Positions 34,548 through 46,420 are shown, counted from the stretch's first letter. The stretch is DNA of 64,000 nucleotides from Cristatella mucedo (GCA_009760855.2 WPIO01000027.1:2392001-2456000), one strand, 5' to 3'. Made by a program: numbers and translations. Notes: generated by a model not told the origin, from the sequence alone.

Positions 34548-34659
34548 GGCTCGCCCGCTTTCCCGGCTCTCGCCCGCTTTCCCGGCTCTCGCCCGCTTTC
34601 CCGGCTCTCGTCCGCTTTCCCGGCTCTCGCTCGCTTTCCAGGCTCTCGCCCTCTTTCCC
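34548..34659. repeat. 19-bp minisatellite GGCTCTCGCCCGCTTTCCC
   Basis: Five full units (34565-34659) with scattered substitutions, preceded by a shortened one. Readings across it give Arg/Glu/Gly/Lys or Ser/Arg/Leu/Pro repeats. Confidence 0.92.
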
Positions 34660-37600
34660 GGCTCGCTCGCTGCGCTGCCGCTTCCACGCTGCTCTGCAGC
34701 GCAGCCGCTCTAGTGCGGCGGCTGCGTTGTTCAGACAGCAAGCAGCAGCTGCTGCTGCTGCTTGCTGTCGCATCGCCGGGTGACCGCATCGTCTAAGGTT
34801 CGGTTAGGTCGTGAATAGTAATATATCTTTGGAGAGGAATATTCATTAAAAACGGAGCTGAACGCCCAATAACGAGCACAGATTTCACAGCAAATAGTGG
34901 AATATCAACTGGTATTCCTCACCCGCTTGTCACTCCAGTCCCAACCCGGCCGGTTTACTGTTTGAGCTCCGCCCATCGAAGCGCAACAAAAGTGAACTGT
35001 TCTCTCAGTAACTCGGAGCAAGTAGACGGGGCTGGCCATCGATTGGAGCGGAACTTTGCAGTCCATTTTCTCGAGAACTCATGACGCTTCAACTTTGTTA
35101 GGACCAGCTTCCCTAGACGATCGCGATGCCATTGGATGCTCTTTGCCAAATCCTTTTGACGATCGTGCTAGTTTAAGAAATATTCAGGCAACAGTAAGCT
35201 GGCTCGTAATGTTTACGCGCAGCTTAAGCGAGAATGAAGTATGTTTTGGCAAGCCAATTTATAGCGCCAAAAGTGGATCGCTGCTAATTATGGGACAAGC
35301 GAATAGTAAAAGTAAAAGTGAACATATGTTGACTTAACTATTTCACATCACAGTCGCAGAAGAGCCTTGCGGTTATTATCGCCACTCTAAAGGATTTTAA
35401 AAATAAATGGTAAATAGTAATAAATTGTAAATAAATTTAGTTAATGGCTTTCTACTTCAGGTGTTGAACCTAAACCTACAAGCTGGAGCGTCAAGTGCCA
35501 AAACCCTACCCTTGAGCTAAAAGGAGGTCTCGTCCAAGTGCACGGGGATGTGTTTTCGTAGAATAGTGGTATAATGGTAACTATATCGCGGACCTGCTCA
35601 ATGCATTAATTTTGCTTTCTAACATATGTAAAGTCACTTTAGTTCTCTTAGAGTTCGACAAAATATCTCATTGTGAGATTCAACCAAAGGTTATATTCTG
35701 TTCGCTTTGCTCCATCTGTGCCAAATTCATTGCTGTAAAAACTGCTCGGTCTACAGTGGCAGGCGGAAATCATAGGTTTTATATTAAAATTAGCCCGCAT
35801 CCGTGAAAAATCAAGGTAAACTCCAACTTTGCTTTGTAAGGCGGGCCTGAGTGTCCGGCGGCGACCTATGGCTAGTAAGTCAGTGCTGATACTGACTGTC
35901 AAGCTCAACGCTCTTAGTTAATGGAGCAAAATCTGTATCAGAGTAACATTAAAAAACGTATTTCAGAATTGTAATTAATAATTTTTCTAAAAAAAATGTT
36001 CCTATATGTATAATATGAAATTTATTCGTCAGGGCCGGGTAGCAAGATAACATTGAGCGGCGCTGATACGGAATGTATAGACGTGCTTACATCTGTAATT
36101 TTGTATTAAATAAACAGCGAGCCCCTTGCATGAAGAATCACGGGCAGATTCACTTTATACATGGACATCGCTTACCAAAGGCAAGTGGAGCACAGCGCGT
36201 TAAATTTCAACAAAATATCGCGTTTTAAAGTGACATATGCAAATTAGCAAATCATCAACCCTTTTTCAAATTTTTGTAAGACGAATACGAGCTCGAGGAC
36301 CAGAACGAATTGCACCCGACGGAACGCCCCGGCACAAATCCACATAAAGCCCACGAACGCCTCAAACGAGTATTTCGAGCGAGCCCTCACTCGGGCCTGA
36401 ACGCTATAGCCAACTGTTTAGTGCTCTTGCCTCGACCAGGATCCAGCAATAAATAAATAAATATATATATCAAAGGGCGAGGTCATGGGCAGACATCATA
36501 GGGCAGCCGCACAAATCAGAGGCCATAATTCAGTGGCTCGCCCACAACCGGACATTAAAGGGTCACACAATAGCCAAGCATGAACCTCGAGCCACAACTT
36601 CGATCCAACACTAATCATTGCTGTACTGCCTTAGTTTGCACTAAGAGCACATTATGAGCGTGACGTCAGTAACTGAGCAGGACTTACTGACTTGCAGACT
36701 GATGGACAAACTAACAAACTTAGTTAATTACAGGGATAGGTGCCTTCTTTTCAGCATTTTTAGTGGGCCTAGAAAGAGACTTACTTATCTTGAGGTGCTG
36801 TACAGATATAAAATGCATTGGTATTATGTTTTATCATGGTCTTTCATGCAATACCTATAGCGTTGGATCTAGTAGGCAATTAAAATAGTGCCTGTCGGCG
36901 ACAGTTTAGTTTAGCGGTTGATTGCAACAGCCTTAGTGTTTGCTTACTTATTGGTGAAACAAGCCTAGCTGGTGAGCCAGGCCTACTGTTGGGCAAGGAC
37001 TCCGTACATAACCAATCAGCCAAATAAATGGGCTTATTCCGAGCAAAACTATTGGGGGTCACAGCAGCAAAGGCTCTACCTCTCATACCTAACGATGATT
37101 ATAAAATGGTCGTGTGGCCTTTGGGGGGGGGAGGCAGCTCTGGCTGGTTGTAGGAAAAGGTACCCGCCTGAAAGAAATACCGCGAGCACTAATAAAATTC
37201 ATTTTTAGAGGCTACAGGTCATCAGGGACATTAAAAGGTGACGCCCCATATCCAGATCCTAAGTGCCAGCCAGCCCACTTCCTAACATTACTTTTCTACT
37301 GTCGCCAGTACATGTATATGCAATATATATTCCATACATACCAGCAGGTGAGCATAGCGATACATTTTTCCCGAGCTATGCACAGGCGGAGCTCACATGC
37401 TGCATGTACTTCGCGTTCCCACAAATGTTCGGATATTGGAGTAACGCCACTCGGTGGCTACTATCTTGGATTGTGAGAGACAAACGCACCGGAGAAATTT
37501 TGCATTACATTAACACGTTACAACTCGTTACAATTAGTTACATTCCATTTGTTACAAGTTACACTTCAGCTACTGCCTATAGCTACAGCTACCTGATAAA

Positions 37601-38069
37601 AATCTATTCGTATGAGCCTCGTGCATGTTTGAAGCGGTGCTATACTAATGTCTTGTTATTATTATTATTATTATTGTGCCAAATTTGGAGCAACCGGTCA
37701 GTAGCCAGCAGCTGGCTTAAGTTCATGCCTCTAGGAAATTCACTAAATAGTCATATTAGTTAAATTCACTAAGTAGTTAAAACGATGGTTGTAGCAGCAT
37801 GCCCCTGCATCGTAGGGAAATTCCCTGTTCATTGTACATGTACAATGTTGTTCAGCTATCGATAGGCTGCTTGCAACCAATGAGATCGCATCATTTTCCC
37901 TTGGGCAACTACGGTACGGCAAAGTAGTGCTCCCAATTGATAAATCTCGTGTGGTATTGAGGCACTCCGGGTAAGGCTGAGCCGGCAGAAAGTCGGGTGA
38001 AGCACCACGTGGGCAAAGACGCTTACACACTACTGAGGAGCCGTAGCGCCGGCTGCTAAAAAATGCGTT
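34660..38069. other. No recognisable gene
   Basis: A/T-rich in the middle (about 35350-36300). The plus frame 37263-37763 (166 codons) has hydrophobic patches and ends in Leu runs from a TTA/ATT repeat at about 37650, with no known family. A short LINE-tail-like piece lies at about 36770-36830. Confidence 0.5.
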
Positions 38070-38170
38070 AGCCTATTTAGCAGCCTCGTTTATTTAGCAG
38101 CAGAGCAGCCTTAACCAGTATCGAAACAGCTTGCAGCGGACAACAAGGACTGCCTGCAGCACGACTCAGC
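38070..38170 (-). mobile_element. SINE-1 tail fragment, degenerate
   Basis: TTTAGCAGCCTCGTTTATTT, AGCAGAGCAGCCTTAACC and AACAAGGACTGCCTGCAG have the order of a decayed reverse-sense SINE-1. Confidence 0.4.
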
Positions 38171-39109
38171 CAGGAACGTATCGCGACCGTGCGGTCAATT
38201 GCGAAGATCCTTCTTCGCAATTGACTTTCTGGATTCCTACTAAGATTCTACCAAGATTCACACTAAGACTGCAATATTCAGAATCGTGATTCAATTCAGC
38301 TTGTGAATCGATAGGCCCCGGACGAATATCGGCTGCTTTCACGTGCGTCAGCATTTCCTGGCCAAGAGCCGCGATGCAGCTTCAATCTGACCGATCAATT
38401 ACAGACACGCGTACAAAGCCGCAAGGCGAGGTGAAATCCACACGCTGGTCTGGATTGCAGAGGTGATTCTTGGAATTATGTGCAGTAATTAAGCTCAGCA
38501 CCTACAGCGTTTGTTGTTTCGGCTTCGTTTGTCGCATGTACTCAGCACCGCCACAATTTCGAACGCTGGCACATGTGAGCTAGCAAGACAGCCAGGCACA
38601 GGTAGGCTTTGGCCGCTCATACCGCTCCGTGATACGCTTGAGCGAACAGCGAGGCTGGCAGACATGGCAACTAAACAACGATGGAATGCAAAAGCAATCG
38701 TTTCGGATTTCGCAAGCTGTCGGATTTTGTTTAGCTCGATAGCCGCATTTAAATCGTGCTGACATTCTATTTTATGCTCTTTTTCAACTCTCTGGCTGAA
38801 GAACGACCACCGCTGCGAAAGACGTGCCTTTGTGAGACAGACAGAGCGAGCGCAGTAGCCGACCTATTTTTCAAACAGCATTATATGGTTCGGCAGTGGC
38901 CTACATTCGCCTGAACGCTGATGCTCTTCGGTTTCGTTGCCGATCAGAGAAATTGCCCGACTTGACGTGTCTTGTAGCTCACAGGCCACAAGCCCCGCAA
39001 GTTAGTAGACGCTCCTGTGCAGTGGAATGCACACATTAGACAAAGCTATCTCGAGAATTCTCCTGACTTAATAAACCCGCCATGATAGTACATTTTCTAA
39101 TGCAGACAG
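38171..39109. other. No recognisable gene
   Basis: Short frames only. Confidence 0.55.
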
Positions 39110-39615
39110 GCAAGCTATGTAATGTAATGTATCTTCGTCAGTTACTCCACAAAGTCATAAAGACCATGTGGGCGTTACGCAGGAGAGTTTTGTATAGCGC
39201 ACTCACAGCCTAAGCGGCTTTCGGTACGCATTCGGTAGCCAACAGACTTCGTCTCACGGAACAAAGAGAAAGTGGGAAGCATAGCAGAGTTAGGAGAGCA
39301 GTTGAGGTAGTGAGTGGCATATAAGTAGCAGTTCAGGACCGCTGAAAAAGATGTGCCATAGTCGGCAGTTGGAGAGTAGATGTCGTTGCGTAAGAATTGT
39401 GGAAGCGAGTTCCACAGTCTAGGACCTGCAGAGCTAAAGCATCTGTCGCCAACTGTCTTTAAGCGGAGGAATGGGACAGCTAATTTATTGTCCACACAGG
39501 ACCTGAGGGCGCGAACAGGCTGAAACTGATGTAGCAGTTCAGCTAGGTATGAAGGAGCCAAGCCGTGGCGGGCCTTGTGGGTCAGCGTAAGAACTTTGCT
39601 CTGTATACAGTATTA
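39110..39615 (-). mobile_element. LINE-B, ORF2 C-terminus plus 3' end
   Basis: A different non-LTR family. The minus strand encodes MAPSYLAELLHQFQPVRALR, AVPFLRLKTVGDRCFSSAGP and RLWNSLPQFLRNDIYS, the usual C-terminal ORF2 signature of L2/CR1-type elements but clearly distinct from LINE-A. The 3' end on the plus strand is ATGTAATGTAATGTATCTTC, then ACTCCACAAAGTCATAAAGA and GGCGTTACGCAGGAGAG. Confidence 0.8.
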
Positions 39616-39764
39616 GTTCAAATCGCATGGCAATCGCATCTCGTCCAAACCGAAGGCGATAGGGAGAGTGAACACGTGTATGTAATATCACTGATTAACT
39701 ATGAATAGTAATAGATAACTGAATCTCTTTCTAGACACTTTACAGATGCTGTACAGAAACTGCT

Positions 39765-39948
39765 GCTAGCCATATTTGCATGCTGACCCTGTGCATGTCA
39801 CCTCTAACCATGGTGACGCTTGTTGTCATTGAGCGTGCTACCACTAAGCAATCGATCATGTTTCCTTTGCAGCAAATTTAAAGAGCCTAGAAAGAGATTA
39901 AGCTCTCTGAGGGTCTATACAAATGTATTCTTCTTGTTATTATTGGCG
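39765..39948 (+). mobile_element. LINE-A 3' UTR tail
   Basis: CATATTTGCATGCTGACCCT, GATCATGTTTCCTTTGCAGC and AGAGATTAAGCTCTCTGAGG form the normal 3' end on the plus strand. It faces the minus-strand LINE-A at 39955-40957. Confidence 0.7.
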
Positions 39949-39954
39949 GTAAAA

Positions 39955-40957
39955 TCCGCAAGCAGCAGGCATAGTGTAAGCATGCCTATTCATAACAGTA
40001 ACGACGAATCGCGGAGACCCACTAAATGCTGTAGAAAGCAGGTGGTTTTCAGCTTCTTTTTAGATGTCGTCATGTCAGGGGACATTGCGACGTGTATCGG
40101 GAGTGAGCTCCAGGCTTTGGGAGCGTACCAACTAAAGGCACTGTCTCGAAAAGTTTTGAGGTTCGCACGAGGTATAGGTAAACGATTCGAGTCAGAACAG
40201 CGGGCTGTACGATTCTTGGCCTGATGGGGGAGTGGTTCTGGTAGGTAGGCTGGAGCCAGGGAATGAAGGGACCTAAAAGTAAGTGACAGAACCTTGAAGT
40301 CGATAAGCTGCTTGATTGGGAACCAGTGCAGGTCGGCGGGAAGTAGTGTGATGTGGCAACTTTGACACTTACGACAGACAAGCCTGGCTGCCGACTTTGG
40401 CACCAGCTGTAAGTGCCTGATCGCAAGCAGTGGGTTACAGAAGTCGAGACGCGATGTCAAAAATGCTTGGACTAGTTTAGATGTAATATCCCTGTCTAAG
40501 CAAGTCCGAATTTCGGCAATGTTATGCAGCTAAAAGTAGGCTGACTTGACAGTGGAGTTGATGTGGTCGTTAAATGAAAGGTCACTTTGGAACAGGACGC
40601 CTAGATTACCTGCCGATTCAACAGGAGATATGCTGACAGAGCCCATTTTGAGCGTTAGGTTTTCCAATTTCTTAATCAAACTTGGTTTTCTCACACGTAG
40701 GTTGGTTTTGTCGTGATTCAATCTAAGAAAGCTTGCTGCCATCCATGTTCGGATGTCATCAACACATGCAGCAAGTGAGTTGAGAGAATTTGAGGTGCTC
40801 AAAGGCTGGGAGGGATCAAAGCAAAGGTACAACTGGGTGTCATCTGCATAGAACTGAAAGCCTAGATCGTGCTTGGTGATCACATCGGCAAGATGGAGAG
40901 TATAAACTTCGAAAAGAACCGGACCTAGCACGGAGCCCTGAGGTACCCCCGTTCTTC
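39955..40957 (-). mobile_element. LINE-A (L2/CR1-like), reverse transcriptase half, 5'-truncated
   Basis: Non-LTR retrotransposon ORF2 remnant. At the 5' end the minus strand encodes [13 protein letters not shown] (RT motif), then [11 protein letters not shown] with the catalytic YADD (about 40839-40851), [19 protein letters not shown], and after one stop at about 40530 the C-terminal region: TSRLDFCN, QLVPKSAARLV, ADLHW, TFRSLHSLAPAYL and SYAPKAW-like SWYAPKAWSSL. The stop and the missing 5' part make it inactive. The 3' UTR is short and meets an oppositely oriented LINE-A tail at 39765-39948. Assignment to the L2/CR1/Rex group rests on these motifs and the (ATT)n tail of the family. Confidence 0.85.
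40530..40931 (-). pseudogene. RT-domain ORF fragment within LINE-A
   Basis: This open stretch of 133 codons starts [16 protein letters not shown] and includes YADD and the thumb-side region with [19 protein letters not shown]. An in-frame stop separates it from the C-terminal part of the same ORF2. It is part of a dead retrotransposon copy. Confidence 0.75.
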
Positions 40958-41124
40958 AATGTAGGTACCAAATACAACCTATTATTTTTTATTATCAGTT
41001 GATATGCATCTTTTTCAGATCGTGTAAAGTATGTTTAGACAGTATGCGAAAGCACACAAGTATTATCTATCGAGAAACATGCAAAAACTATTATTTTTCT
41101 ACACCGACCACTCTAGTGACAACA

Positions 41125-41290
41125 GATGCGGTCTCATTCGTTAAGATGTTCTCTGGTGCCACTGATTCCGGTGGCAAAATGGTGCCTCGAATAGTGGACA
41201 CTTTGGTCCCGGGTTCAAATTCTGCAGGTGGTACACATGTACATATCTCCGGCAGTGGGAATAAAAAGTGACAAAGGCTGAGCTACTAAT
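41125..41290 (+). repeat. tRNA-like, SINE-type fragment
   Basis: GCGGTCTCATTCGTTAAGAT is followed about 70 bases later by CCCGGGTTCAAATTCTGCAG, which contains a B-box-like GGTTCAAATTC. The rest does not match SINE-1 or SINE-2 clearly. Confidence 0.35.
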
Positions 41291-41344
41291 ACACTGGTGT
41301 TTCTCTATAGCTCACTTAAAGCCTAATTGACTTGCACGTACACA

Positions 41345-41640
41345 CGGTCACCAGAAGACTTTATCGCAAGCAATACAGAGAAAGCGTGAAGCATAGCTTA
41401 GCCAGGAGGAAAGCTGTGGGAGTAAGCAACATTTAAGTACCAGCACAGACAGCCGCAGATAAACTGCCGTTGCAGAGTAAGTGTTGAAGTGACTTCCATA
41501 GTCTAGGCCCAGCAGAGCAACAGCTTCTGTCACAACACTCTATGAGCCAAATGATGGTACCTCTACTTTACTATCGACCGAGGACCAGATGGAATGAAGC
41601 GAAACTGGCAAGCCAGTTCAGTTAAGCCATGGCTCTGTGG
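41345..41640 (-). mobile_element. LINE-B ORF2 C-terminal fragment, diverged
   Basis: On the plus strand AGAGAAAGCGTGAAGCATAG, AGTAAGCAACATTTAAGTAC, ACTTCCATAGTCTAGGCCC and AGCAGAGCAACAGCTTCTGT run parallel to the LINE-B copy at 39250-39440. Frames are broken. Confidence 0.65.
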
Positions 41641-43170
41641 CTGTGATCAACCATCAAGCCATCGCAGATCCTTTAGCAATGGAGACAAGTAGCTGACTTA
41701 TCTTTACCAGGGTACTGCAGTAACAAATACCTAATCCTGGAGAGAGATTGAACATAATGACCATCCATGATAGAGATGCTTCGGCCAATCAAGAACCTGG
41801 GCGGTTCAAAAAGCCAAGCTGCAGCTTTGGGCAAGATGAAACCAAGCGATACTCCAAAACTTCTGTCGCTAGGTCGGTGCAATATGGTGTCTCACCCGTG
41901 AGTTAGGTCATAAGCATTACTTTTTTCTTAAGGCACAACATCACTCATCCAGGTTATCGACATGATGCCACTTTGCTAAAACAATTACATCACCCACACA
42001 GCAGATTCTAGACGAGCATGCCAAGCTCGAGTAAGAGCGATGTGATAAGGTGAAACTGTTTATACAACTGGGGTGAGTGTGTAATTTGGCAGATCGTGGG
42101 CATAGGACCGTCATTGTCTCATGGAAGACTCGGGAGACTGCAACAGTAGTTTTAACAAACGGAGCCCCATGTCCTGTGTAACACACTGCAGGCGCCTGAT
42201 CAATATGGAACAGTCCGTGGTGACATAGGTCCGAAAAACAGCCGACAGAGGCCAACAATGCACACGTACTGACAAGGCAAGCAAACATACGCCAACGTGG
42301 ATGCGTGCCGAGTAGTGTCAATATGTTCGCGAGTATTTGTTCATACAAAAAATTGGGCACAACCAGCCAGGCATGTGCACTTCCAGCAGCTATCCACATT
42401 TGCAAGCCTGTTAACCTACACAAGCGGCACGGCAAATCGACACGGCAAACACGACCGTGGCATTTTGTTGCTCGGTCGTCTCGGTCGAAACCGGCAAAAA
42501 CTACGACGATAGACAGTGCCTGTGAGATGGCCCCTTCGAGGGGTTCGACGGAAGCTCAGGATATGACGAACACAGTGCAGCCGGGCAGTGGCACCGAACA
42601 AGAGCAGCTTGGAGTGGCAACTGCTTCAGGTTGATGAAGGAGTGAAATATAGAGATGCGGTGGCACGTGTATACTCGTGAAGCACCATATGCACCGAAAA
42701 GTCGCAGGCAAAGTGCAGAGTTTAGCCATGCACACGGTTCCACGAAGAAAAGAAAACCGCAGCATCAGGTCTGAGTAGGAGTAGCATGCACCTCACTTCT
42801 GGCATGTAGTAGGCGTTCTGCAGTTGCCCCTGAAATAGAGACATCACCATTAGTTTTTTTTCTTTTCCCTAAAAGGCTGCCCACCCAAACAAGATAGGAA
42901 TAGCCGATCGAATGTCGACAATGAATGGCACTTTACATGATCATACACAGCCACGACTCATTGCATATGTACAGCCATCTTTTCTGCAAGAAATCACATC
43001 CTTCATGGTGAGAGGGAGGTAGAGCTAGGAAAGCTTGCATTTTAGCAATGAAAAGTAAAAGGAAATATTTGAATACTTCATCATTGCCTTCATTTAAAAG
43101 GAAACACCTATTCCCAATACCCTTTGTTCCATCCGTGCAAACTGTGTGTGTGTGCTTACTTGTGTTGAAA
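41641..43170. other. No recognisable gene
   Basis: The minus frame 41941-42435 (164 codons) and overlapping plus frames at 42297-42634 carry no known motif. The frames oppose each other, so at most one could be real. Confidence 0.5.
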
Positions 43171-43347
43171 TTAAAAAAATAGCTGATTTAACAGCTTCTT
43201 TTGCATAGCGGCAGAAGAGCCTTAAAGGCTATCACCACCGCTTGCAGCAGCAATAAAGGTCTGCCCACCGCAGGAATTGAACTCACAACCTTGGGACCGA
43301 AGTCGCAAACAGCAACCGCCTCACCTAGTAGGCCATCACGGCTCACC
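43171..43347 (-). mobile_element. SINE-1, near full length
   Basis: The plus strand shows the reverse of the SINE: AGCTGATTTAACAGC, then AGAGCCTTAAAGGCTATCAC, and a head ending GGCCATCACGGCTCACC. The B-box is present as GGAATTGAACTC (reverse sense). Confidence 0.8.
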
Positions 43348-43660
43348 AAATTGTGCATGGCTGTGCGTGGTATCACTGGCAAATTGACATGCGTCTTTTG
43401 AAGCACATGCAAAGTGCCCAGTGTTACAAACGTGGCTTCTGCACTAAGGTCGTTAGGCCGGAGAAACAGCGTTCGTTAAGGTGGCAGTTCTTGCTGGTGC
43501 AGGACAAATACCGATGAAGACCTGACCTTTGGGGCATGAGTATCTACTTGTAGGTGCACCACCAGCAGCAAAACGTGGCACAAATAGAGGGCACAAATAA
43601 AGAGCACTCGTACCTTGAGCGAGAAAGGAGTGTAGAGCAAGAGGCAGCGACTTGCCGAGC

Positions 43661-43795
43661 TGGTTTGGTCCAGCGGTTAAGATGCTCAGCAACCAAGGCC
43701 TGGCTGAGGTCGTGGGCTCGAGCCCCGAGGCACATGTGAAGTGCCTGAATAGAGATTAAGTTATCTTGGGGCGCTATGCAAATAAATTATATTTA
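43661..43795 (+). mobile_element. SINE-2, near full length
   Basis: TGGTTTGGTCCAGCGGTTAA head, GAGGTCGTGGGCTCGAGCCC B-box, then CACATGTGAAGTGCCTGAAT and GGGGCGCTATGCAAATAAAT, the LINE-A-type tail. Confidence 0.8.
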
Positions 43796-44289
43796 ATTAA
43801 ATTAAAATTTCCAGTAAATAGAGGCAAGGAGCCCATGCGACCGATCCCCGATCCTGCGAAACCGTTTAGGCAGAACAACCAGCCTGAAGGAGCTGGCAGA
43901 TCGTTGAGTCTCATGGTGGACTGCATCAATGAATGACCTTTCAGATTTAATGAGGGAATAGTAGTGGAGCCTACAAGTCACTAGGGTATGCATACAGCTG
44001 CTGCTCAGTTTCACCACTATCTAGGTAGTCTATTTGCAGAACTGAAGCCCGCTTCGATGACTTTATTAGGTAACGACAGTGACAGAGAGTTACAGGCGTC
44101 CAGTAACATTTACAGAGTACAACAGCACAAGTACGGTGCCCAGAGAACCATTAACTACAAACCGGCGAAAAGCCTCCGACGAAGCTCCAGTCTGGCTCGA
44201 CACCTAAAGCTCAACTGGCTGCCAATAATTTCCAAAAGTTGCCAACGGTGACAGTGATGATACCATGTCCTCCTTTATTTCAGATTTGT
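43796..44289. other. No assigned gene
   Basis: A minus-strand reading with SLIKSERSFIDAVHHETQ and VLPKRFRRIGDRSHG looks like a coding fragment, possibly of a retroelement. I cannot assign it. Confidence 0.4.
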
Positions 44290-45460
44290 CTGGTCTCATT
44301 TCGATTCTGTGTTAAAGAAATCGTAACCTTCCTTGTTCTGGGTAATTTTAACATTATTTTTTACGATTCAGCAGACGCCTTGTTTGATCAGATATTCTAA
44401 CACGACTGTACGCTATCATCTCCTATTAAAACCAAATTCTGCACATCTGACCACATACAGACCTCATTCCGTCTGCATTTCGTGCCCTCCTCTGCATTCA
44501 AACTCATCTGTGAATTGCAAAACCTTTAAGACCTTGACATTGATGCTGTGTGTTAGAAAATATCTTCCATATCCCTGTTGCTCAATTCCTCTTTCGATCG
44601 GGCCTCACTGCTGCAATGTTACAACACGACACTAGCCGAAGTTCTGGATAAATTTTCTCCTCTGAGTAAACACATTGTATGCCCTCGCCCAGACGGCCTA
44701 TGGTTTACCGTAAGACATTAAACTAGCCAGGCCAACCAAGTGCAAGCTAGACCAAGCACACGAAAGATCAGAGCTGACTGTCCTTTGACAGCATATGAGG
44801 ACTACTGAAAATCAGACCTATATAATATAGTTTAGGCCAAGTCTAGCTTCTATACAAAATATTGTCGAATCAGAAATGTACAATCTGAAAATGTGCTGAT
44901 ATCTACCATCAGCCATGGTCTGGTTTGACCCATGGGTTAAGGCGCTTGCCATAGATGACTAAGGTTGTGGGCTCGACCCCTGAGGCACATGTAAAGTACA
45001 TGGATAGAGATTAAGCTCTCCTATGCTCTATACAAATGAATTACAGTTTGACCATCTCTAACTGCTGCCAGGCTAGCTCCTTACCTAGCAATCCTTGTGG
45101 CCATCTAGCTGATCGCATCTCTAGCTTCCTTGTCAGCAAGATAGACAAGATTAGAGAGTTCATCCCTAAGGTAACAGCATATCCACTGGACTCCTCTCTT
45201 TCAGTGACATCCTGTCCCTTAATTCCTTGCAGCATCAATGTCGGCATTCAAGCCTGCCACTAGTGATAATGGAGAAAGGAATACTAGACCAAGAGAGCAC
45301 GAGCAAGTTCAACAAAGGTCTCCCTTCTACCATTCCTACCAAAGACATTGGAGCAAGTTGAGGCTGAGAGTTGAAGTTGAGAACTCTTATATTAAAACTT
45401 CAAACCTAGCAAGTAAGGTCCGGTCTGGTTACAGTGCTAATCACTCCACAAAGTAAAAAG
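44290..45460 (+). mobile_element. LINE-A, endonuclease end to RT start, interrupted by SINE-2
   Basis: Pieces in several plus frames follow the ORF2 order. LVLGNFNII is near the endonuclease C-terminus (about 44333). YNTTLAEVLDKFSPLSKHIV and CPRPDGLWFT belong to the linker (about 44615-44710). LADRISSFLVSKIDKIREFI (about 45103) comes just before the RT. VRSGYSANHST (about 45420) is an early RT motif. A SINE-2 copy at 44921-45045 splits it. This is the only copy in the window showing the upstream half of ORF2. Confidence 0.7.
44921..45045 (+). mobile_element. SINE-2 nested inside a LINE-A copy
   Basis: TGGTTTGACCCATGGGTTAA head, B-box GGGCTCGACCCCTG, and LINE-type tail GTAAAGTACATGGATAGAG ending CTCTATACAAATGAATTA. 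LINE-A coding fragments lie on both sides, so the SINE appears to have inserted into the LINE. Confidence 0.78.
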
Positions 45461-45544
45461 AAGCTCCTGTACTTCGCGTGCTGGGTTCTTGTTATTTGTC
45501 CTATATATGTACTTATGCAAAAAACGCATCTATTTGTGACACTA

Positions 45545-45795
45545 GCCGAAGGGTCCATGCGATTCGTCCTTAATGTGCTTATGCGTGCTGACACTGTTGC
45601 ATGCTGCCACTAACCACACTTGCATGCTGACCCTGTGCATGTCACACCTAACCATGTTATTCTTGTTGTTTATTGAGCGTACTACCACTAACTATTTGAT
45701 CGTGCTTCCTTTGCAGCAATTGTAAAGTGCCTAGAAAAAGACTGAGTTCTCTGAGGGTGTGTTATCAGATGCATTATTATTATTATTATTATTAT
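45545..45795 (+). mobile_element. LINE-A 3' UTR tail
   Basis: GACACTGTTGCATGCTGCCA, TTGCATGCTGACCCTGTGCA, TGCTTCCTTTGCAGCAATTG and (ATT)n. It may be the 3' end of the copy at 44290-45460, with the middle of ORF2 deleted. Confidence 0.75.
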
Positions 45796-45975
45796 GTGTG
45801 CTGACACTGTGCATCTTACCACTAACCACAGTGTGCATGTTGACACTGTGCATATTACCTCCCTAACCATACGATCATGGTTCTTTCACATGAGCGTAAA
45901 GTGCCAAGAAACAGACAAGTTTTTAAAGTGCTATACAAATGTATTATTATTATTATTATTATTGATATTATAAGC
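45796..45975 (+). mobile_element. LINE-A 3' UTR tail, second tandem piece
   Basis: TGCTGACACTGTGCATCTTA, CATACGATCATGGTTCTTTC and GTGCTATACAAATG with (ATT)n repeat the layout directly after the previous tail. Confidence 0.7.
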
Positions 45976-46089
45976 AAATAGGTTGCTTCAGCCTGGCAGA
46001 TACATTTTGCTATGTGTCAACAATTCACACATGACAAGAGTGGAAAAGTACTCAGTGAAAGCATTCGTTACAAAGAGGCTTTCAGAGCA

Positions 46090-46420
46090 TACTTTTTCAT
46101 GCCTATCGAAGTATGCTTTGTAGGTCTCATCAAACAGAAGACATGCCACACTCATCAAGCAATTTGTCACGGCTCTAGATCACGAGTCATCAGCAGCTTT
46201 CAAGTACCTTCTAGAGGATGTCTATCCACAGCCACCGGAGGCAGAGGTCAAAGCAGAGGTATCTTCGTCGGACCACTAATAAATAAGATCATAGAGTGTG
46301 ACAAATTTGCCAAGAAGCTGAACAGGACAGAGAAAGCAGCTTGGAATAGTGTTGTTGCAGTGGTTCACGGCTTTGCAGGCAATCAAAAGGCTGAATCACA
46401 TGCCTATCCTCATTTTATTT
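46090..46420 (+). pseudogene. Element-type protein gene, copy 1, broken
   Basis: Two plus frames together show IKQFVTALDHESSAAFKYLL, then GIFVGPLINKIIECDKFAKK and TEKAAWNSVVAVVHGFAGNQ. This matches the end of an uncharacterised protein that recurs in many invertebrate genomes as a repeat-encoded ORF (the order IKLGLMK..VKAL, then GIFVGPQI, then AW.SF..V..NFLGN.KA). At least one frameshift separates the two parts. It is a fragment, not a working gene. I infer the mobile origin from recurrence and decay, and I cannot name the transposon class. Confidence 0.6.

Noticed and set aside
37263-37763. 166-codon plus-strand frame
   Set aside because: No family resemblance, and it ends in Leu runs encoded by an ATT repeat.
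41941-42435. 164-codon minus-strand frame
   Set aside because: No motif or repeat similarity recognised, and plus-strand frames of similar length overlap it.
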